A DNA stretch of 64,000 nucleotides from Myxococcales bacterium (GCA_016793325.1 JAEUKI010000062.1:62001-126000), one strand, 5' to 3'; counted from the stretch's first letter, positions 1 through 8,900 are shown. Made by a program: numbers and translations. Notes: generated from the sequence alone by a model not told the origin.

Positions 1-55
1 CGAGATAGCTCGCGTGACAGCGCCCCGTGATGTCTTCGAGGCACAATGCGCGGCC

Positions 56-138
56 GCTTGCTGCCGCGCGCAAGTGGCCGCTTGCTGCCGCGTCGTAGCC
101 TGCTTGCTGCCGCGTCGTAGCCCGCTTGCTGCCGCGCC
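56..138. repeat. 22-bp tandem repeat array, four copies
   Basis: The 13-mer GCTTGCTGCCGCG occurs at 56, 80, 102 and 124, spaced 24, 22 and 22 bp apart. The last three copies are joined by TCGTAGCCY linkers. A fifth, isolated copy (15 bp identical to the fourth) lies at 58512, next to the large palindrome. The array lies beyond the last minus-strand gene (stop at 202). No coding frame is convincing here. Confidence 0.8.
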
Positions 139-172
139 TAGCGTGACGGAATGGTACTGCGAATTTCCAGTT

Positions 173-194
173 CATTCGCCGCAGAGGGCGAATG
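173..194 (-). terminator. Hairpin just downstream of the small membrane protein
   Basis: CATTCGCC and GGCGAATG form a perfect 8-bp stem around a 6-nt loop, starting 8 nt after the stop codon of the minus-strand gene ending at 202. There is no T-run after the stem, so this is either a stem-only terminator or an mRNA-end stabiliser. Confidence 0.4.
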
Positions 195-201
195 GCCGCG
201 A

Positions 202-372
202 TCAGTCGCCGAGCAAGAGCGCGAGCGACGCGACGATGACGCACTTGAGCGTGACGATCACCGTCGCCGCGCGGGCGCGGCGGTCGTCGAGCAGCTCGGA
301 CTTGATCATCGCGGTCACGGCGAACGGCGCCGCGATCGTGCTCGCCACGATGGCGACGGCGACCGTGCTCAC
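202..372 (-). CDS. Small two-helix membrane protein coupled to hpf
   Basis: This 56-residue reading frame starts with GTG, and its GTGA overlaps the TGA stop of the upstream hibernation-factor gene by 4 bases. A GGAGG ribosome-binding site sits 6 nt before the GTG, inside the end of the upstream gene. The product has two hydrophobic stretches (about residues 2-23 and 35-55) joined by a short charged turn (KSELLDDRRARAA), so a hairpin-like inner-membrane protein is likely. I do not recognise a family. The coupling suggests co-translation with the ribosome hibernation factor. It could also be the remnant of a larger membrane gene, but the clean ribosome-binding site argues for a real product. 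Confidence 0.6.
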   Translation of the reverse strand: MSTVAVAIVASTIAAPFAVTAMIKSELLDDRRARAATVIVTLKCVIVASLALLLGD

Positions 373-668
373 GATCGACCTCCGCGTCGCGCCCGGACAC
401 GGCGCGCCATACGGGTGATCGCCGAGCGAAGCGCGTGGTAGGCGTCCGCTTCGACCGCTCGAACCGCGAGCGTTTTTCCTGCGAGTCGGCCGAGCACCAC
501 GACCTCTTGATCGACGCCGCCCTTCGGCCCATTGAGGTCTCGCAGCCGCACCTCGAGCTCGTGGACGTTGTCGCCGATGCGGTCGAACGCCGCAGAGACC
601 ACGTGTTGCACGTGCTGCTTCAGCGCCTCGGTCGCCCTGACATCAACGGTTCGAATCGTGACACGCAT
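369..668 (-). CDS. hpf: Ribosome hibernation promoting factor, HPF/RaiA family
   Basis: The product (99 residues) resembles the short HPF/YfiA class once named sigma-54 modulation protein. These proteins bind the 30S decoding centre and silence ribosomes in stationary phase or stress. The N-terminal beta strand (MRVTIRTVDVRATEALKQHV) and the C-terminal helix with DAYHALRSAITRMARRV match the family pattern, and the tail is Arg-rich. It lacks the long dimerisation domain of long HPF. The ATG at 668 was chosen because GGAGG lies 8 nt upstream; a GTG at 677 would overlap that site. It is followed by a translationally coupled small membrane protein. Confidence 0.8.
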   Translation of the reverse strand: MRVTIRTVDVRATEALKQHVQHVVSAAFDRIGDNVHELEVRLRDLNGPKGGVDQEVVVLGRLAGKTLAVRAVEADAYHALRSAITRMARRVRARRGGRS

Positions 669-833
669 GCTTCTCACCTCCAGGGTTGTGAAACGGATTC
701 GCGCAGTCGCGCGGTGGGAAGCTCAAGATGAAATAGTTTGTGAAAGTGTCATGCGAATCGATGTTGATTCGTATAAACCGAACTGCGAATACGCAGAACC
801 CCACGAAAACAAAGTATTCCCGCGCCCGCCGCG
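669..833 (-). promoter_or_regulatory. AT-rich leader/promoter region of hpf
   Basis: This 165-bp gap is clearly richer in A/T than its surroundings. It holds a perfect hairpin (CTGCG, loop AATA, CGCAG, at 783-796), possibly the end of the chorismate mutase transcript. It also holds an inverted repeat with arms CGAATC and GATTCG around position 760. Elements of the hpf promoter must lie here, but I cannot assign a -35/-10 pair with confidence. Confidence 0.3.
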
Positions 834-1121
834 CTAGTCGTTCTCGGAGCTCGGCCGCGCGCTCACTTCGTCGCGACAGCGCGCGATGACGACGTCGAAG
901 ACCGCGTCGCACAGGGCGCGATCGAGCTTCGCTTCGTCCGCGAGCGCGCTCCACCGCTCGCGAAGGGCGCGTTCGCGCGAAGGGTCGTAGCCCTCGATCC
1001 CGCGCGCGCGCTTGTGCGCGCCGATCGCTTGGATCGCGCGCCACCGCGCGGCGAGCGCGCGCACGAGCGCGGCGTCAGCTTCGTCCACGGCGTCTCTCAG
1101 CGCAGCGAGCGTGTCCGTCAT
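834..1121 (-). CDS. Chorismate mutase, AroQ class (type II)
   Basis: The 95-residue product matches the all-helical AroQ chorismate mutase that converts chorismate to prephenate for Phe/Tyr synthesis. The long first helix shows the family pattern: LRDAVDEADAALVRALAARW followed by an I...HK segment, carrying the Arg and Lys ligands of the active site. The helix-2 region (DPSRERALRERW) supplies the next Arg/Glu. It is monofunctional, with no prephenate dehydratase or DAHP synthase domain attached. No signal peptide is seen, so it is cytoplasmic rather than of the secreted *AroQ type. The ATG at 1121 is preferred; a GTG at 1130 is also possible and neither has a strong ribosome-binding site. Confidence 0.75.
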   Translation of the reverse strand: MTDTLAALRDAVDEADAALVRALAARWRAIQAIGAHKRARGIEGYDPSRERALRERWSALADEAKLDRALCDAVFDVVIARCRDEVSARPSSEND

Positions 1122-1195
1122 CGTCGCCACGGGTTATTGCAGCTCTCGCGGCGCTTGGCGATGCGCTCGTCGTCGCGAACACGCGGTCCCGTCGT

Positions 1196-3244
1196 ATGCT
1201 CGCTCGCGTGTGGCGCTCGGAACGGTCCGTCGCGACGATCACCGTCGCGCTCGCGCTCGCGGTCGGCGCGTGCTCGTCCGCGCCCTCCGCGCTCTCGCGC
1301 GTGATCGCCTCGCACAACGCGCTTCGAGACACGCGCGGCGCGATCCTCGGCCCCGTCGTCGAAGGCTCGCTGCAAGAGGGCGCGCAGCAGTCGATCAGCC
1401 TCGCGCTCGAGACGCAGTGCTACACAGTGTCGGCGTACGGCGGCGACGGGGCGCGCGCGATCGCGCTCTCGATCAGCGATGATACGGGCGCTCTCGTCGC
1501 GTCCTCCGAGCGCACCACCGACGCGCCCTCGGTGCGCTATTGCCCGAGGCGCGCCGGCAATCACACGGCGACCGTTCGCATGGTGCGCGGCAGCGGAACG
1601 TTCGCCCTCGGCTCGTGGGCGATCGACCGTCGCGCCGCGGATCGACGCTCGACGAGCGCGACGCCGACCGATGGAACCTGCCGCGCCCCGCACCGAATCG
1701 CGCTCGGCGCGAGCATCTCGGACTCGACGAGCGGCGCGCCGGCGCTCCACGCGTCCGAGTGTATTCCCCCCGACGGCCGCACTGCGCCCGAGCTCGTGTA
1801 CGAGGTCGAGGTCTCGCGACCGACGGTGCTGCAAGCGTCTGTGCACGCGCGCTGGCCCGCGGTGCTCTCGTTGCGATCGCAGTGCGACGAGCCGTCGACC
1901 GAGCTCGCGTGCGCGATCCGACACGACGAGCGCAGCAGCGAGCTCGCAGCGCTCGTGGGCCCTGGAAAATACCTGCTCTTCGTCGACGGAGGCGACGAGC
2001 GCGACGGCGACTTTACGCTCGACGTCCGCGGCGCTGCGCCTCCCGTCGGCGCGCTCTGCGCGAACGCGCCGCTGCTCGTGCCGGGCGTCGCAGTGCGAGG
2101 TACGACCCTCGGCAAGTTCGACCGCGTCCAACACGCGTGCGGGCGCGTGTGCCCTGCGCCCGACGCCGTGTATCGCCTCGAAATCTCCGAGCGCTCTCGT
2201 GTTCGCGTCTCGATCGCAAACGCGCCGCACCTCGCGACGATCTCGATTTTTCGCGGGTGCGCCGGAAGGGCGACAGACACGGTCCTCTGTCGCGCGACCG
2301 ATCGCGTCGGCGGCGGAGCCGAGGTCGACGCGATGCTCGATCCCGGCGAGTACTCGGTCGTCGTCGACGGAATGGACATCAGCGTATCGGGCGCGTTCGA
2401 TCTGCGCGCGGACGTGTTGCGCGTCGGCGACGTTCGCGTGGCGGCGCCGGGGGATCACTGCTCCAACGCGTTCGCGCTGCCGTCGACCGGCGCCGTCGAC
2501 GGCGATCTCTTCTCGGCCGCCGACGACGTGACCGCGCCGTGCGGCGCGCGAAGCGGCGCGTTCGATCAAGTCTTCTACCTCGATCTGACCGAGCGTTCGC
2601 TCGTTGATCTGATCGTCGAAGGACCGGGCTCCGGCACGACGCTCTTCGTCGTCGACGCGTGCGACGGAAGAGCGGCGCTCGCGTGTCGTTCCACGAGCCG
2701 CGAGAGCTCCGAGCTCGAGACGGTCCTCTCGGCAGGGCGTCACTTCGTCGTCGTCGAGTCGAGCCGGCCCGAAGAGCTCGCGCGCTTCAGGCTCTTCTCG
2801 AACGTTCGTTCGGCAGCCGCGGTCGATCGCCTCTGCGCGAACCCGACGATCCTCGCGCACAACGCGCCCGTCCACGGACTCGCGCGGCCGGGTGGCGCCT
2901 TGCTGTCGAACTGCGACGACGACGCAAACGACGCTTCCGCGGTGTATCGACTCGTCCTCGACCGCCGATCGACGGTGACGCTCTCTGCGACCACGCGTCG
3001 CGCGTCGCGCGCGGGCGCGCCGATCGCCGTCTCCATTCGCCGCGATTGTGCGGACCGCCACAGCGAGCTCGTGTGCGACAGCGGCGCGATGTCCACGACG
3101 TCCGTCGACGCGAGGCTCGACCGCGGAACCTACTGGGTGATCGTCTCGACCGCGGTCGGCAACGGCGCAACGGCCCCGTTCACCCTGCGCGCCGTGGTCG
3201 ACCCTGACGAAACGGGGTTGTTGCCGACGTTCGGCGGCGGTTGA
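1196..3244 (+). CDS. Large repeat lipoprotein with PPC-like beta domains
   Basis: This 682-residue lipoprotein has a type II signal (TVALALAVGAC, lipidated Cys about residue 26). The rest consists of four to five diverged repeats of about 110-120 residues. Each has a C-x-N/A-A opening after a G-x-L-C, a VY-x-L-x-x-x-E/D-R-S strand, a short Cys-bounded loop (such as CDGRAALAC) and a closing L-x-x-G-x-Y/H-x-V/L-x-V-D/E strand. This resembles the bacterial pre-peptidase C-terminal (PPC) beta sandwich. No enzymatic domain is visible. A surface or periplasmic binding or scaffold role is likely but unproven. It is divergent from the chorismate mutase gene and stands alone. Confidence 0.7.
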   Translation: MLARVWRSERSVATITVALALAVGACSSAPSALSRVIASHNALRDTRGAILGPVVEGSLQEGAQQSISLALETQCYTVSAYGGDGARAIALSISDDTGALVASSERTTDAPSVRYCPRRAGNHTATVRMVRGSGTFALGSWAIDRRAADRRSTSATPTDGTCRAPHRIALGASISDSTSGAPALHASECIPPDGRTAPELVYEVEVSRPTVLQASVHARWPAVLSLRSQCDEPSTELACAIRHDERSSELAALVGPGKYLLFVDGGDERDGDFTLDVRGAAPPVGALCANAPLLVPGVAVRGTTLGKFDRVQHACGRVCPAPDAVYRLEISERSRVRVSIANAPHLATISIFRGCAGRATDTVLCRATDRVGGGAEVDAMLDPGEYSVVVDGMDISVSGAFDLRADVLRVGDVRVAAPGDHCSNAFALPSTGAVDGDLFSAADDVTAPCGARSGAFDQVFYLDLTERSLVDLIVEGPGSGTTLFVVDACDGRAALACRSTSRESSELETVLSAGRHFVVVESSRPEELARFRLFSNVRSAAAVDRLCANPTILAHNAPVHGLARPGGALLSNCDDDANDASAVYRLVLDRRSTVTLSATTRRASRAGAPIAVSIRRDCADRHSELVCDSGAMSTTSVDARLDRGTYWVIVSTAVGNGATAPFTLRAVVDPDETGLLPTFGGG

Positions 3245-3248
3245 TCAG

Positions 3249-3277
3249 CTCGAACAAACCCTTCGGCATCCCCATTG
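3249..3277 (+). promoter_or_regulatory. Possible sigma-32-type heat-shock promoter of clpB
   Basis: CTCGAAC at 3249-3255 and CCCCATTG starting at 3270 are separated by 14 nt. They closely match the sigma-32 pattern CTTGAAA, 13-17 nt, CCCCATNT. The site lies about 190 bp upstream of the clpB start, in the only sizeable gap before the gene, so the leader would be long. It is an inference from consensus only. Confidence 0.4.
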
Positions 3278-3465
3278 CACTCCGAGGCGAGGTGTTTAGG
3301 TTCCGGCGCGCCCTCGATCTCCCAAGCGAGGGTCCAAACACAGGGCTGCGTGCGTTGGCTCGTCGACCCGAAGTTCAGTTGTCCGTTGACCCGGACGAAC
3401 TTCTGGGGTGACTCGTCCTTCGCGCGCTCGACGCAACCATTCTGCTCTCTGGAGAACCCACTGCG

Positions 3466-6051
3466 ATGCGCATGGACAAGCTCACGACCAAGTCCCGCGA
3501 GGCACTCACCGAGGCGCAAAACGACGCCAGCCGCCGCGGAAACCCCGAGATCCAGCCCGAACACGTCCTCCGCGCGCTGCTCGTACAAGAGGGCGGCGTC
3601 GCGCCAGCGCTCGTTCAAAAAGCAGGCATCGACGCCGGAGCGATGCTCCAAGAGGCCGAGAAGCTCGTCGGCGCGCTCTCTCGTGCGCAAGGCGGAAGCG
3701 AGCCCGTGCTCGGCCGCCGCATGCGCGACGTGATGAACAAAGCCGAAGAAGAAGCGCGGCTGCTCAAGGACGAGTACACGTCGGCGGAGCACTTTCTCTT
3801 CGCGATGCTCGAGGACCGCGAGGTGTCCGGCGCGTTCAAGCGCGTCGGGCTCGACCGCGCGAAGCTCGCGGCTGCGCTGAAAGAAGTGCGCGGCTCGCAG
3901 CGCGTGACCACCCAGGACCCCGAAGCCACGTTTCAAGCGCTCGAGAAGTACGGGCGCGACCTCACCGCCGCCGCGCGCAAGGGCAAGCTCGACCCCGTCG
4001 TCGGCCGCGACGACGAGATCCGCCGCGTGATGCAGGTCCTCTCGCGACGCACGAAGAACAACCCCGTGCTCATCGGCGAGCCCGGCGTCGGAAAGACCGC
4101 GATCGTCGAGGGAATCGCCCAGCGCGTCGCGCGCGGCGACGTCCCCGAGTCGCTGCAGAACAAGCGCATCGTCGCGCTCGACATGGGCGCGCTCGTCGCA
4201 GGCGCGAAGTACCGAGGCGAGTTCGAAGAGCGCCTGAAGGCCGTCTTGCAAGAGGTCGCGACCTCGGGCGACGTGGTGCTCTTCATCGACGAGCTGCACA
4301 CGCTCGTCGGCGCGGGCAAAGCCGACGGCGCGATGGACGCGGCGAACATGATCAAACCAGCGCTCGCGCGCGGAGAGCTCCACTGCATCGGCGCGACGAC
4401 GCTGGACGAGCACAGAAAGCACATCGAGAAGGACGCTGCGCTCGAGCGACGCTTTCAAACGGTGTTCGTCGGGCAGCCCACGGTCGAAGACACGATCGCG
4501 ATCCTGCGCGGGCTCAAGGAGCGCTACGAGGTCCACCACGGGATTCGCATCCAGGACAGCGCGCTCGTCGCCGCGTCGACGCTCTCGCATCGCTACATCG
4601 CGGACCGGTTTCTGCCGGACAAAGCGATCGACCTCGTCGACGAGGCCGCCTCGAAGCTGCGTATGGAGATCGACTCGATGCCGATCGAGATCGACGCGGT
4701 CGTGCGCAAGGTGACGCAGCTCGAGATCGAGCGTCAGGCGCTCACGAAAGAAGAAGACCGCGCGTCGAAGATCCGCCTCGACGAGGTGACCAAAGAGCTC
4801 GCCGAGCTCCGCAACGAAGCGGACGCGATGAAGGCCCAGTGGCTCCGCGAGAAAGAGGTCATCGGCAAGGTCCACGAAATCAAGAAGAAGATCGAAGACG
4901 CGCGCATCGAAGAAGAGCGCTACACGCGCGGCGGAGACCTCGGAAAGGCCGCGGAGGTGAAGTACGGCGTGCTCCCGGACCTCACGCGGCAGCTCGCCGC
5001 CGCGCAAGAAGAGATCCAGAAGTCGCACCGCGGCGGAAAGACCTTCCTCAAAGAAGAGGTCACTGCGGAGACGATCGCTGAGATCGTCGCGAAGTGGACG
5101 GGCATTCCCGTGGCCAAGATGCTCGAGGGCGAGCAGCAGAAGCTCTTGCGCATGGAGTCCGTGCTCGCCTCGCGCGTGGTCGGTCAGAAAGAAGCCGTCA
5201 TCGCCGTGTCCAACGCCGTGCGCCGCTCGCGCGCGGGCCTCGGCGACGAGAACAAGCCCATCGGCTCGTTTCTCTTTCTCGGCCCCACGGGCGTCGGAAA
5301 GACCGAGCTCGCCCGCGCGCTCGCGGAGTTTCTCTTCGACGACGAGAAGAGCATCGTCCGCATCGACATGAGCGAGTACATGGAGAAGCACTCCGTCGCT
5401 CGCTTGATCGGCGCGCCTCCGGGATACGTGGGCTTCGACGAGGGCGGTCAGCTCACCGAAGCCGTGCGTCGCCGTCCGTACTCGGTCGTGCTCTTCGACG
5501 AGATCGAGAAGGCGCACCCCGACGTGTGGAACGTGCTCCTCCAAGTCCTCGACGACGGGAGGCTCACCGACGGTCAGGGTCGCGTCGTCGACTTCAAGAA
5601 CACCGTGCTGATCCTGACGAGCAACATCGGCAGCCAGCACATCATGAACGTCGCGGACGAAGCCGAGATGCGCGCCAAGGTGCTCGAAGACCTCGCGCGC
5701 GGGTTTCGACCGGAGTTTCTCAACCGCCTCGACGAGAAGATCATCTTCCATCGCTTGGAGAAGAAGGACCTCCGAAGCATCGTGGACATCCAGCTCGTGC
5801 GCTTCACCAAGCGCCTCGAGCGCCGCGAGCTGAAGGTGATCGTCGACGAAGCGGCGAAGGACTTCTTGGGCGAGATCGGCTGGGATCCGCAGTTCGGCGC
5901 GCGACCGCTCAAGCGCGCGATCCAGCAGGTCCTCGAGAACCCGCTCGCGCAAAAGATCCTCGCGGGTGAGTTTGCCCCGGGCGAGACCATCAAAGTGAGC
6001 AGGCTTGCCGGCTACGAAGAGCTGAGCTTCACCCGGCACATCGTGAACTGA
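3466..6051 (+). CDS. clpB: ATP-dependent disaggregase ClpB
   Basis: The 861-residue product is a full-length ClpB (Hsp104 class), the hexameric AAA+ disaggregase that works with DnaK to rescue aggregated proteins. It has an N-terminal Clp repeat domain (about 1-150) and a first AAA+ module with Walker A GEPGVGKT (from about 204) and Walker B VVLFIDELHTLVG. The coiled-coil middle domain (about 400-520) distinguishes ClpB from ClpA/C. The second AAA+ module has Walker A GPTGVGKT (from about 606) and VVLFDEIEKAHPDVWN, and the C-terminal small domain ends the protein. No ClpP-binding loop is obvious. The ATG at 3466 gives the usual MRMDKLTTKSREAL start. A heat-shock-like promoter lies upstream. 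Confidence 0.97.
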   Translation: MRMDKLTTKSREALTEAQNDASRRGNPEIQPEHVLRALLVQEGGVAPALVQKAGIDAGAMLQEAEKLVGALSRAQGGSEPVLGRRMRDVMNKAEEEARLLKDEYTSAEHFLFAMLEDREVSGAFKRVGLDRAKLAAALKEVRGSQRVTTQDPEATFQALEKYGRDLTAAARKGKLDPVVGRDDEIRRVMQVLSRRTKNNPVLIGEPGVGKTAIVEGIAQRVARGDVPESLQNKRIVALDMGALVAGAKYRGEFEERLKAVLQEVATSGDVVLFIDELHTLVGAGKADGAMDAANMIKPALARGELHCIGATTLDEHRKHIEKDAALERRFQTVFVGQPTVEDTIAILRGLKERYEVHHGIRIQDSALVAASTLSHRYIADRFLPDKAIDLVDEAASKLRMEIDSMPIEIDAVVRKVTQLEIERQALTKEEDRASKIRLDEVTKELAELRNEADAMKAQWLREKEVIGKVHEIKKKIEDARIEEERYTRGGDLGKAAEVKYGVLPDLTRQLAAAQEEIQKSHRGGKTFLKEEVTAETIAEIVAKWTGIPVAKMLEGEQQKLLRMESVLASRVVGQKEAVIAVSNAVRRSRAGLGDENKPIGSFLFLGPTGVGKTELARALAEFLFDDEKSIVRIDMSEYMEKHSVARLIGAPPGYVGFDEGGQLTEAVRRRPYSVVLFDEIEKAHPDVWNVLLQVLDDGRLTDGQGRVVDFKNTVLILTSNIGSQHIMNVADEAEMRAKVLEDLARGFRPEFLNRLDEKIIFHRLEKKDLRSIVDIQLVRFTKRLERRELKVIVDEAAKDFLGEIGWDPQFGARPLKRAIQQVLENPLAQKILAGEFAPGETIKVSRLAGYEELSFTRHIVN

Positions 6052-6058
6052 CCGCACG

Positions 6059-6082
6059 CGGCGCTCGTCGCGCCGTCGCGGC
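6059..6082 (+). terminator. Weak hairpin after clpB
   Basis: CGGCGC and GCGCCG form a 6-bp stem around TCGTC, 8 nt after the clpB stop, followed shortly by GGCTTTGG. This is a plausible but weak terminator; the next gene starts only 50 nt after clpB. Confidence 0.3.
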
Positions 6083-6100
6083 TTTGGTACGCTCGCGCCC

Positions 6101-7156
6101 ATGCGTGCTTCGCTCTGGCACGGGTTCGCGCTGGTCGCGGGCCTCGGTGTCGCAATCGCCGCGGGTGCTTCGTGCAGCGGTCGCCCTCTCGTGGGATCGC
6201 CAAACGCCAACTGGCGCCCTGTCGGCTGCCCACAGGCCGGCGATCCGCCGATCTACCTCGCGGAGGCCGACGGCGACGTCTACCGCCTCGACCCCAACTC
6301 GCTCGGCGCGACGCTCATGGGAACGGTCACGTGCCCACAGCGCGGCCTCGTCAACGCGATGGGGATCAATCGTCGCGGCGAGATCATCCTGGCGCTCGGC
6401 GACATGCGCGTCGGTCGCGTGCGGATCCAAGCCGGCGCCGATCCGCTGTCTGCCTGTGAAAACACAGTCTTTCCTGCGGGCATGATGGCGCCGATCAACA
6501 AGTACTCGGGCCTCACGTTCGGCCTCGCCAACGAGGGGGATCCGGGCGGCGACGACGCGTTCTTGTGGGCCTTCGACGGAAACCAGACGACGACCTACCT
6601 CGCGCGCTACCCCGTGGTTGCGCAGCCGCCGGTCTCGAGCCCGCAGACGCGCTTCGTTGGTGGTGATCGCTCGGACGACTTCTGCCGTCCTCCCACGACG
6701 GGGACGATGGTCCCGCCGACGTGCTCGGGCCCGCGCGTCGCCGCGCAGCTCTCGAACTATCCAAACCGCAACGCGACGAACCGCTCGATCGTCGCGGTCA
6801 CCTTCGCGAACGGCGCGTTTCAGATCATGTTCATCGACGATCCGTCGGAGGGACAGATCGCCGAGATCCGACCCGTGACGGGTGTTCCCATTGACTTGTA
6901 CTCGTCGTGGCAGGCGAGCACGGTGTGGGGCGACACGCTGTACTTGTTCATCGGTCGGTCGCCGCAGCCAATGGTGATGCCTTCGGACGGCGGTGACTCG
7001 GGCACGATGGCGCGGCCGGACGTACAGCCGCCCACGATGACGACGATCCACAGGATTCCGCTCTCGACGGGCGTCGCCGACGCCAACGTCGGGCAGCTCG
7101 ACGGGATCATTCCGACCGCGGCGTCCGTTCCGCCGTGCATGCGCTACACGCCCTGA
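6101..7156 (+). CDS. Lipoprotein of unknown function, propeller-like
   Basis: This is a 351-residue protein with a lipoprotein signal (VAIAAGASC, Cys about 25). After a short linker, the segment IYLAEADGDVYRLDPNSL and later stretches (ILALGDMRVGRVR, AFLWAF-type and ITxVTFANGAFQIMFID) look like blades of a beta-propeller reporting values from inside the protein itself. Several Cys (in CPQAG, TCPQRG, PLSACENTVF, PPTCSG, PPCMRY) may form disulfides. A Gly/Asp-rich loop (SDGGDSGTMARPDVQ) lies near residue 300. I do not recognise a named family. It may be co-transcribed with clpB by read-through, and the next gene is a secreted propeller-type protein. Confidence 0.65.
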   Translation: MRASLWHGFALVAGLGVAIAAGASCSGRPLVGSPNANWRPVGCPQAGDPPIYLAEADGDVYRLDPNSLGATLMGTVTCPQRGLVNAMGINRRGEIILALGDMRVGRVRIQAGADPLSACENTVFPAGMMAPINKYSGLTFGLANEGDPGGDDAFLWAFDGNQTTTYLARYPVVAQPPVSSPQTRFVGGDRSDDFCRPPTTGTMVPPTCSGPRVAAQLSNYPNRNATNRSIVAVTFANGAFQIMFIDDPSEGQIAEIRPVTGVPIDLYSSWQASTVWGDTLYLFIGRSPQPMVMPSDGGDSGTMARPDVQPPTMTTIHRIPLSTGVADANVGQLDGIIPTAASVPPCMRYTP

Positions 7157-7247
7157 GCGCCAGCTCGAACACCTCGGCGATCCCTGACAAATCAGTGCGC
7201 GAATTATCCGCTGGTGCTCGGAGCGTCGTGTCGGTCACCGTCTTCGC

Positions 7248-8900
7248 ATGGCGCGCATCACGGGTCTGCTCTCGCTCGTCGTCCTGGTCGCGGCTTCGAA
7301 CGCAGAGGCGCAGAGCGTCTCGGTGTCCTCTGCGCTCGGCGGGCCGATGCCCGACGCAGTTCGCGCGGTCGCGATTCAGTCCGACGGCTCGATCCTCGTC
7401 GGAGGAACGTTTCCCTCGCTCACGATTCCCTCGGTGACGATTCGCGCGTTGGGCGCGGCCACCAACACGAGCGCGGGCGTCGTCGTGCGCCTCTCGCCGG
7501 ACGCGCGTCGCGTGCTCTCGGCGGTGCGCGTGGGACCGATGGTGAGCGACCTCGCGATCGACAGCAGCGATCGCGCGTACGTCGCAGCATCCACCGCGGG
7601 CGCAGTCGTGCTCGCCGCGGACCTCTCGATGGTCGTACGCACGCACGACGTCGGTGACGTTCGCCGCATCGACGCGGGCGCGGACGGGACGTACGCGATG
7701 CTCGTCCCATCGAGCCCCGCCAACGCCGAGAGCACGCCCGGCGAAGGAACCGTGCACGTCTTCGGCGCCGACGGCGCGCGACGCAGCATGTTCGCAGGCC
7801 ACCGCAACACGCTCGACCTCGCGGTGCACTCGCCGTCGCAGCGCGTGGTCCTCATCGGTTGGCGCCAAGCGAACGCGTTCGACGGAACCCGCACCGAGCC
7901 CGTCCAGATCGCGTACCTGCGCGGCGTCGAGTTCGGCGGAACCACGCGCTGGACTGGCTACGACTTCTCGACCGACATGGCCGCGCCGAACTTCATCAAT
8001 CGCCCGACGAACAACATGGCCGACACGCGCGGGTATCGCGTCGCGGTCGGGCGCGACGGTCGGCTGCTCGCTGCCTTCGAATGCGCAGGCGGAAACCACA
8101 TCTTTCGCTACGACCCTTCGGACGTCACGCGCACGGTGAGCATCGTCGGCGGCGACGCGTTTCACACGTTCAACAACACGCGCAGCGAGCACAAGACGTT
8201 CTTCGGCGTGTTCGATCCCGCGACGGGCGCGTACGTCACGGGCCAGCAGATCGTCGCGCGCCTCGGGAGCGGCGCAGGAAACACCGTGCGCGTGAGCGAA
8301 GGCGCGATCACGAGCGACGAAGAGGGCAGGGTGCTCCTCACGGGCGCGTCGGCGTTTGGTCTTCCGTTGACCGAGTCTCTCGCAGGCACCGGCGACTACT
8401 CGGGCGGCGCGTACTTGCTCGTGATGAGCGCGGACCTACGCCGTCGACTCCTCGTCACGCGCGTCGATCCCGGCGGCCACGGTCACGGCGTCGACGCGCG
8501 CGGCGGCCGCATCGCGTACGGCGGAAACACCAGCGACAACGGGATGAACTTCTTCAGCCGCGATCCGCTGCAACCTTCGGTCGTCGGCATGAAGGACGGG
8601 TTCTTCGCGCTCTTCGCTGGGGCCGGCGGGGCCGACGGCGGCGCGCTCGACGCCTCGACCAACGGCAGCGACGCGTCGAACAACGGCGCCGATTCGTCCT
8701 CGAGCACGAGCGACAGCGGCGGCAACGGAAGCACAGACGCGTCCGTGGCCGATGGCGGGCGCGGCCCGTCGGCCAATGGCTGCGCGTGCGACACGCGACG
8801 CGTGCGAGCGCCGAACGGGCTCGTGGCAGGCGCGATCGTCGGCGCGATGGCGCTCGGTCTGCGACGACGCGGGACGCGGCGCCGCGCGATGAGCCACTGA
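7248..8900 (+). CDS. Secreted delta-60-like repeat protein with MYXO-CTERM tail
   Basis: The 550-residue protein begins with a type I signal peptide (cleavage after SNAEAQ). The first mature segment VRAVAIQSDGSILVGGTF is typical of delta-60 repeats seen in secreted propellers. The body keeps the pattern of short beta strands with G-G turns. Residues about 455-510 are a Ser/Asn/Asp/Gly linker. The tail is MYXO-CTERM-like: GCACDTRR with a Cys-X-Cys pair, a hydrophobic helix (LVAGAIVGAMALGL) and an RRRGTRRR cluster. Such tails are thought to be cut and anchored at the surface by the myxobacterial sorting route. Its stop codon lies inside the first degenerate unit of a palindromic array. Confidence 0.75.
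   Translation: MARITGLLSLVVLVAASNAEAQSVSVSSALGGPMPDAVRAVAIQSDGSILVGGTFPSLTIPSVTIRALGAATNTSAGVVVRLSPDARRVLSAVRVGPMVSDLAIDSSDRAYVAASTAGAVVLAADLSMVVRTHDVGDVRRIDAGADGTYAMLVPSSPANAESTPGEGTVHVFGADGARRSMFAGHRNTLDLAVHSPSQRVVLIGWRQANAFDGTRTEPVQIAYLRGVEFGGTTRWTGYDFSTDMAAPNFINRPTNNMADTRGYRVAVGRDGRLLAAFECAGGNHIFRYDPSDVTRTVSIVGGDAFHTFNNTRSEHKTFFGVFDPATGAYVTGQQIVARLGSGAGNTVRVSEGAITSDEEGRVLLTGASAFGLPLTESLAGTGDYSGGAYLLVMSADLRRRLLVTRVDPGGHGHGVDARGGRIAYGGNTSDNGMNFFSRDPLQPSVVGMKDGFFALFAGAGGADGGALDASTNGSDASNNGADSSSSTSDSGGNGSTDASVADGGRGPSANGCACDTRRVRAPNGLVAGAIVGAMALGLRRRGTRRRAMSH

Noticed and set aside
3130..6210. 1026-codon minus-strand frame opposite clpB
   Set aside because: The plus-strand frame is unmistakably ClpB; the opposite frame is a shadow caused by codon bias.
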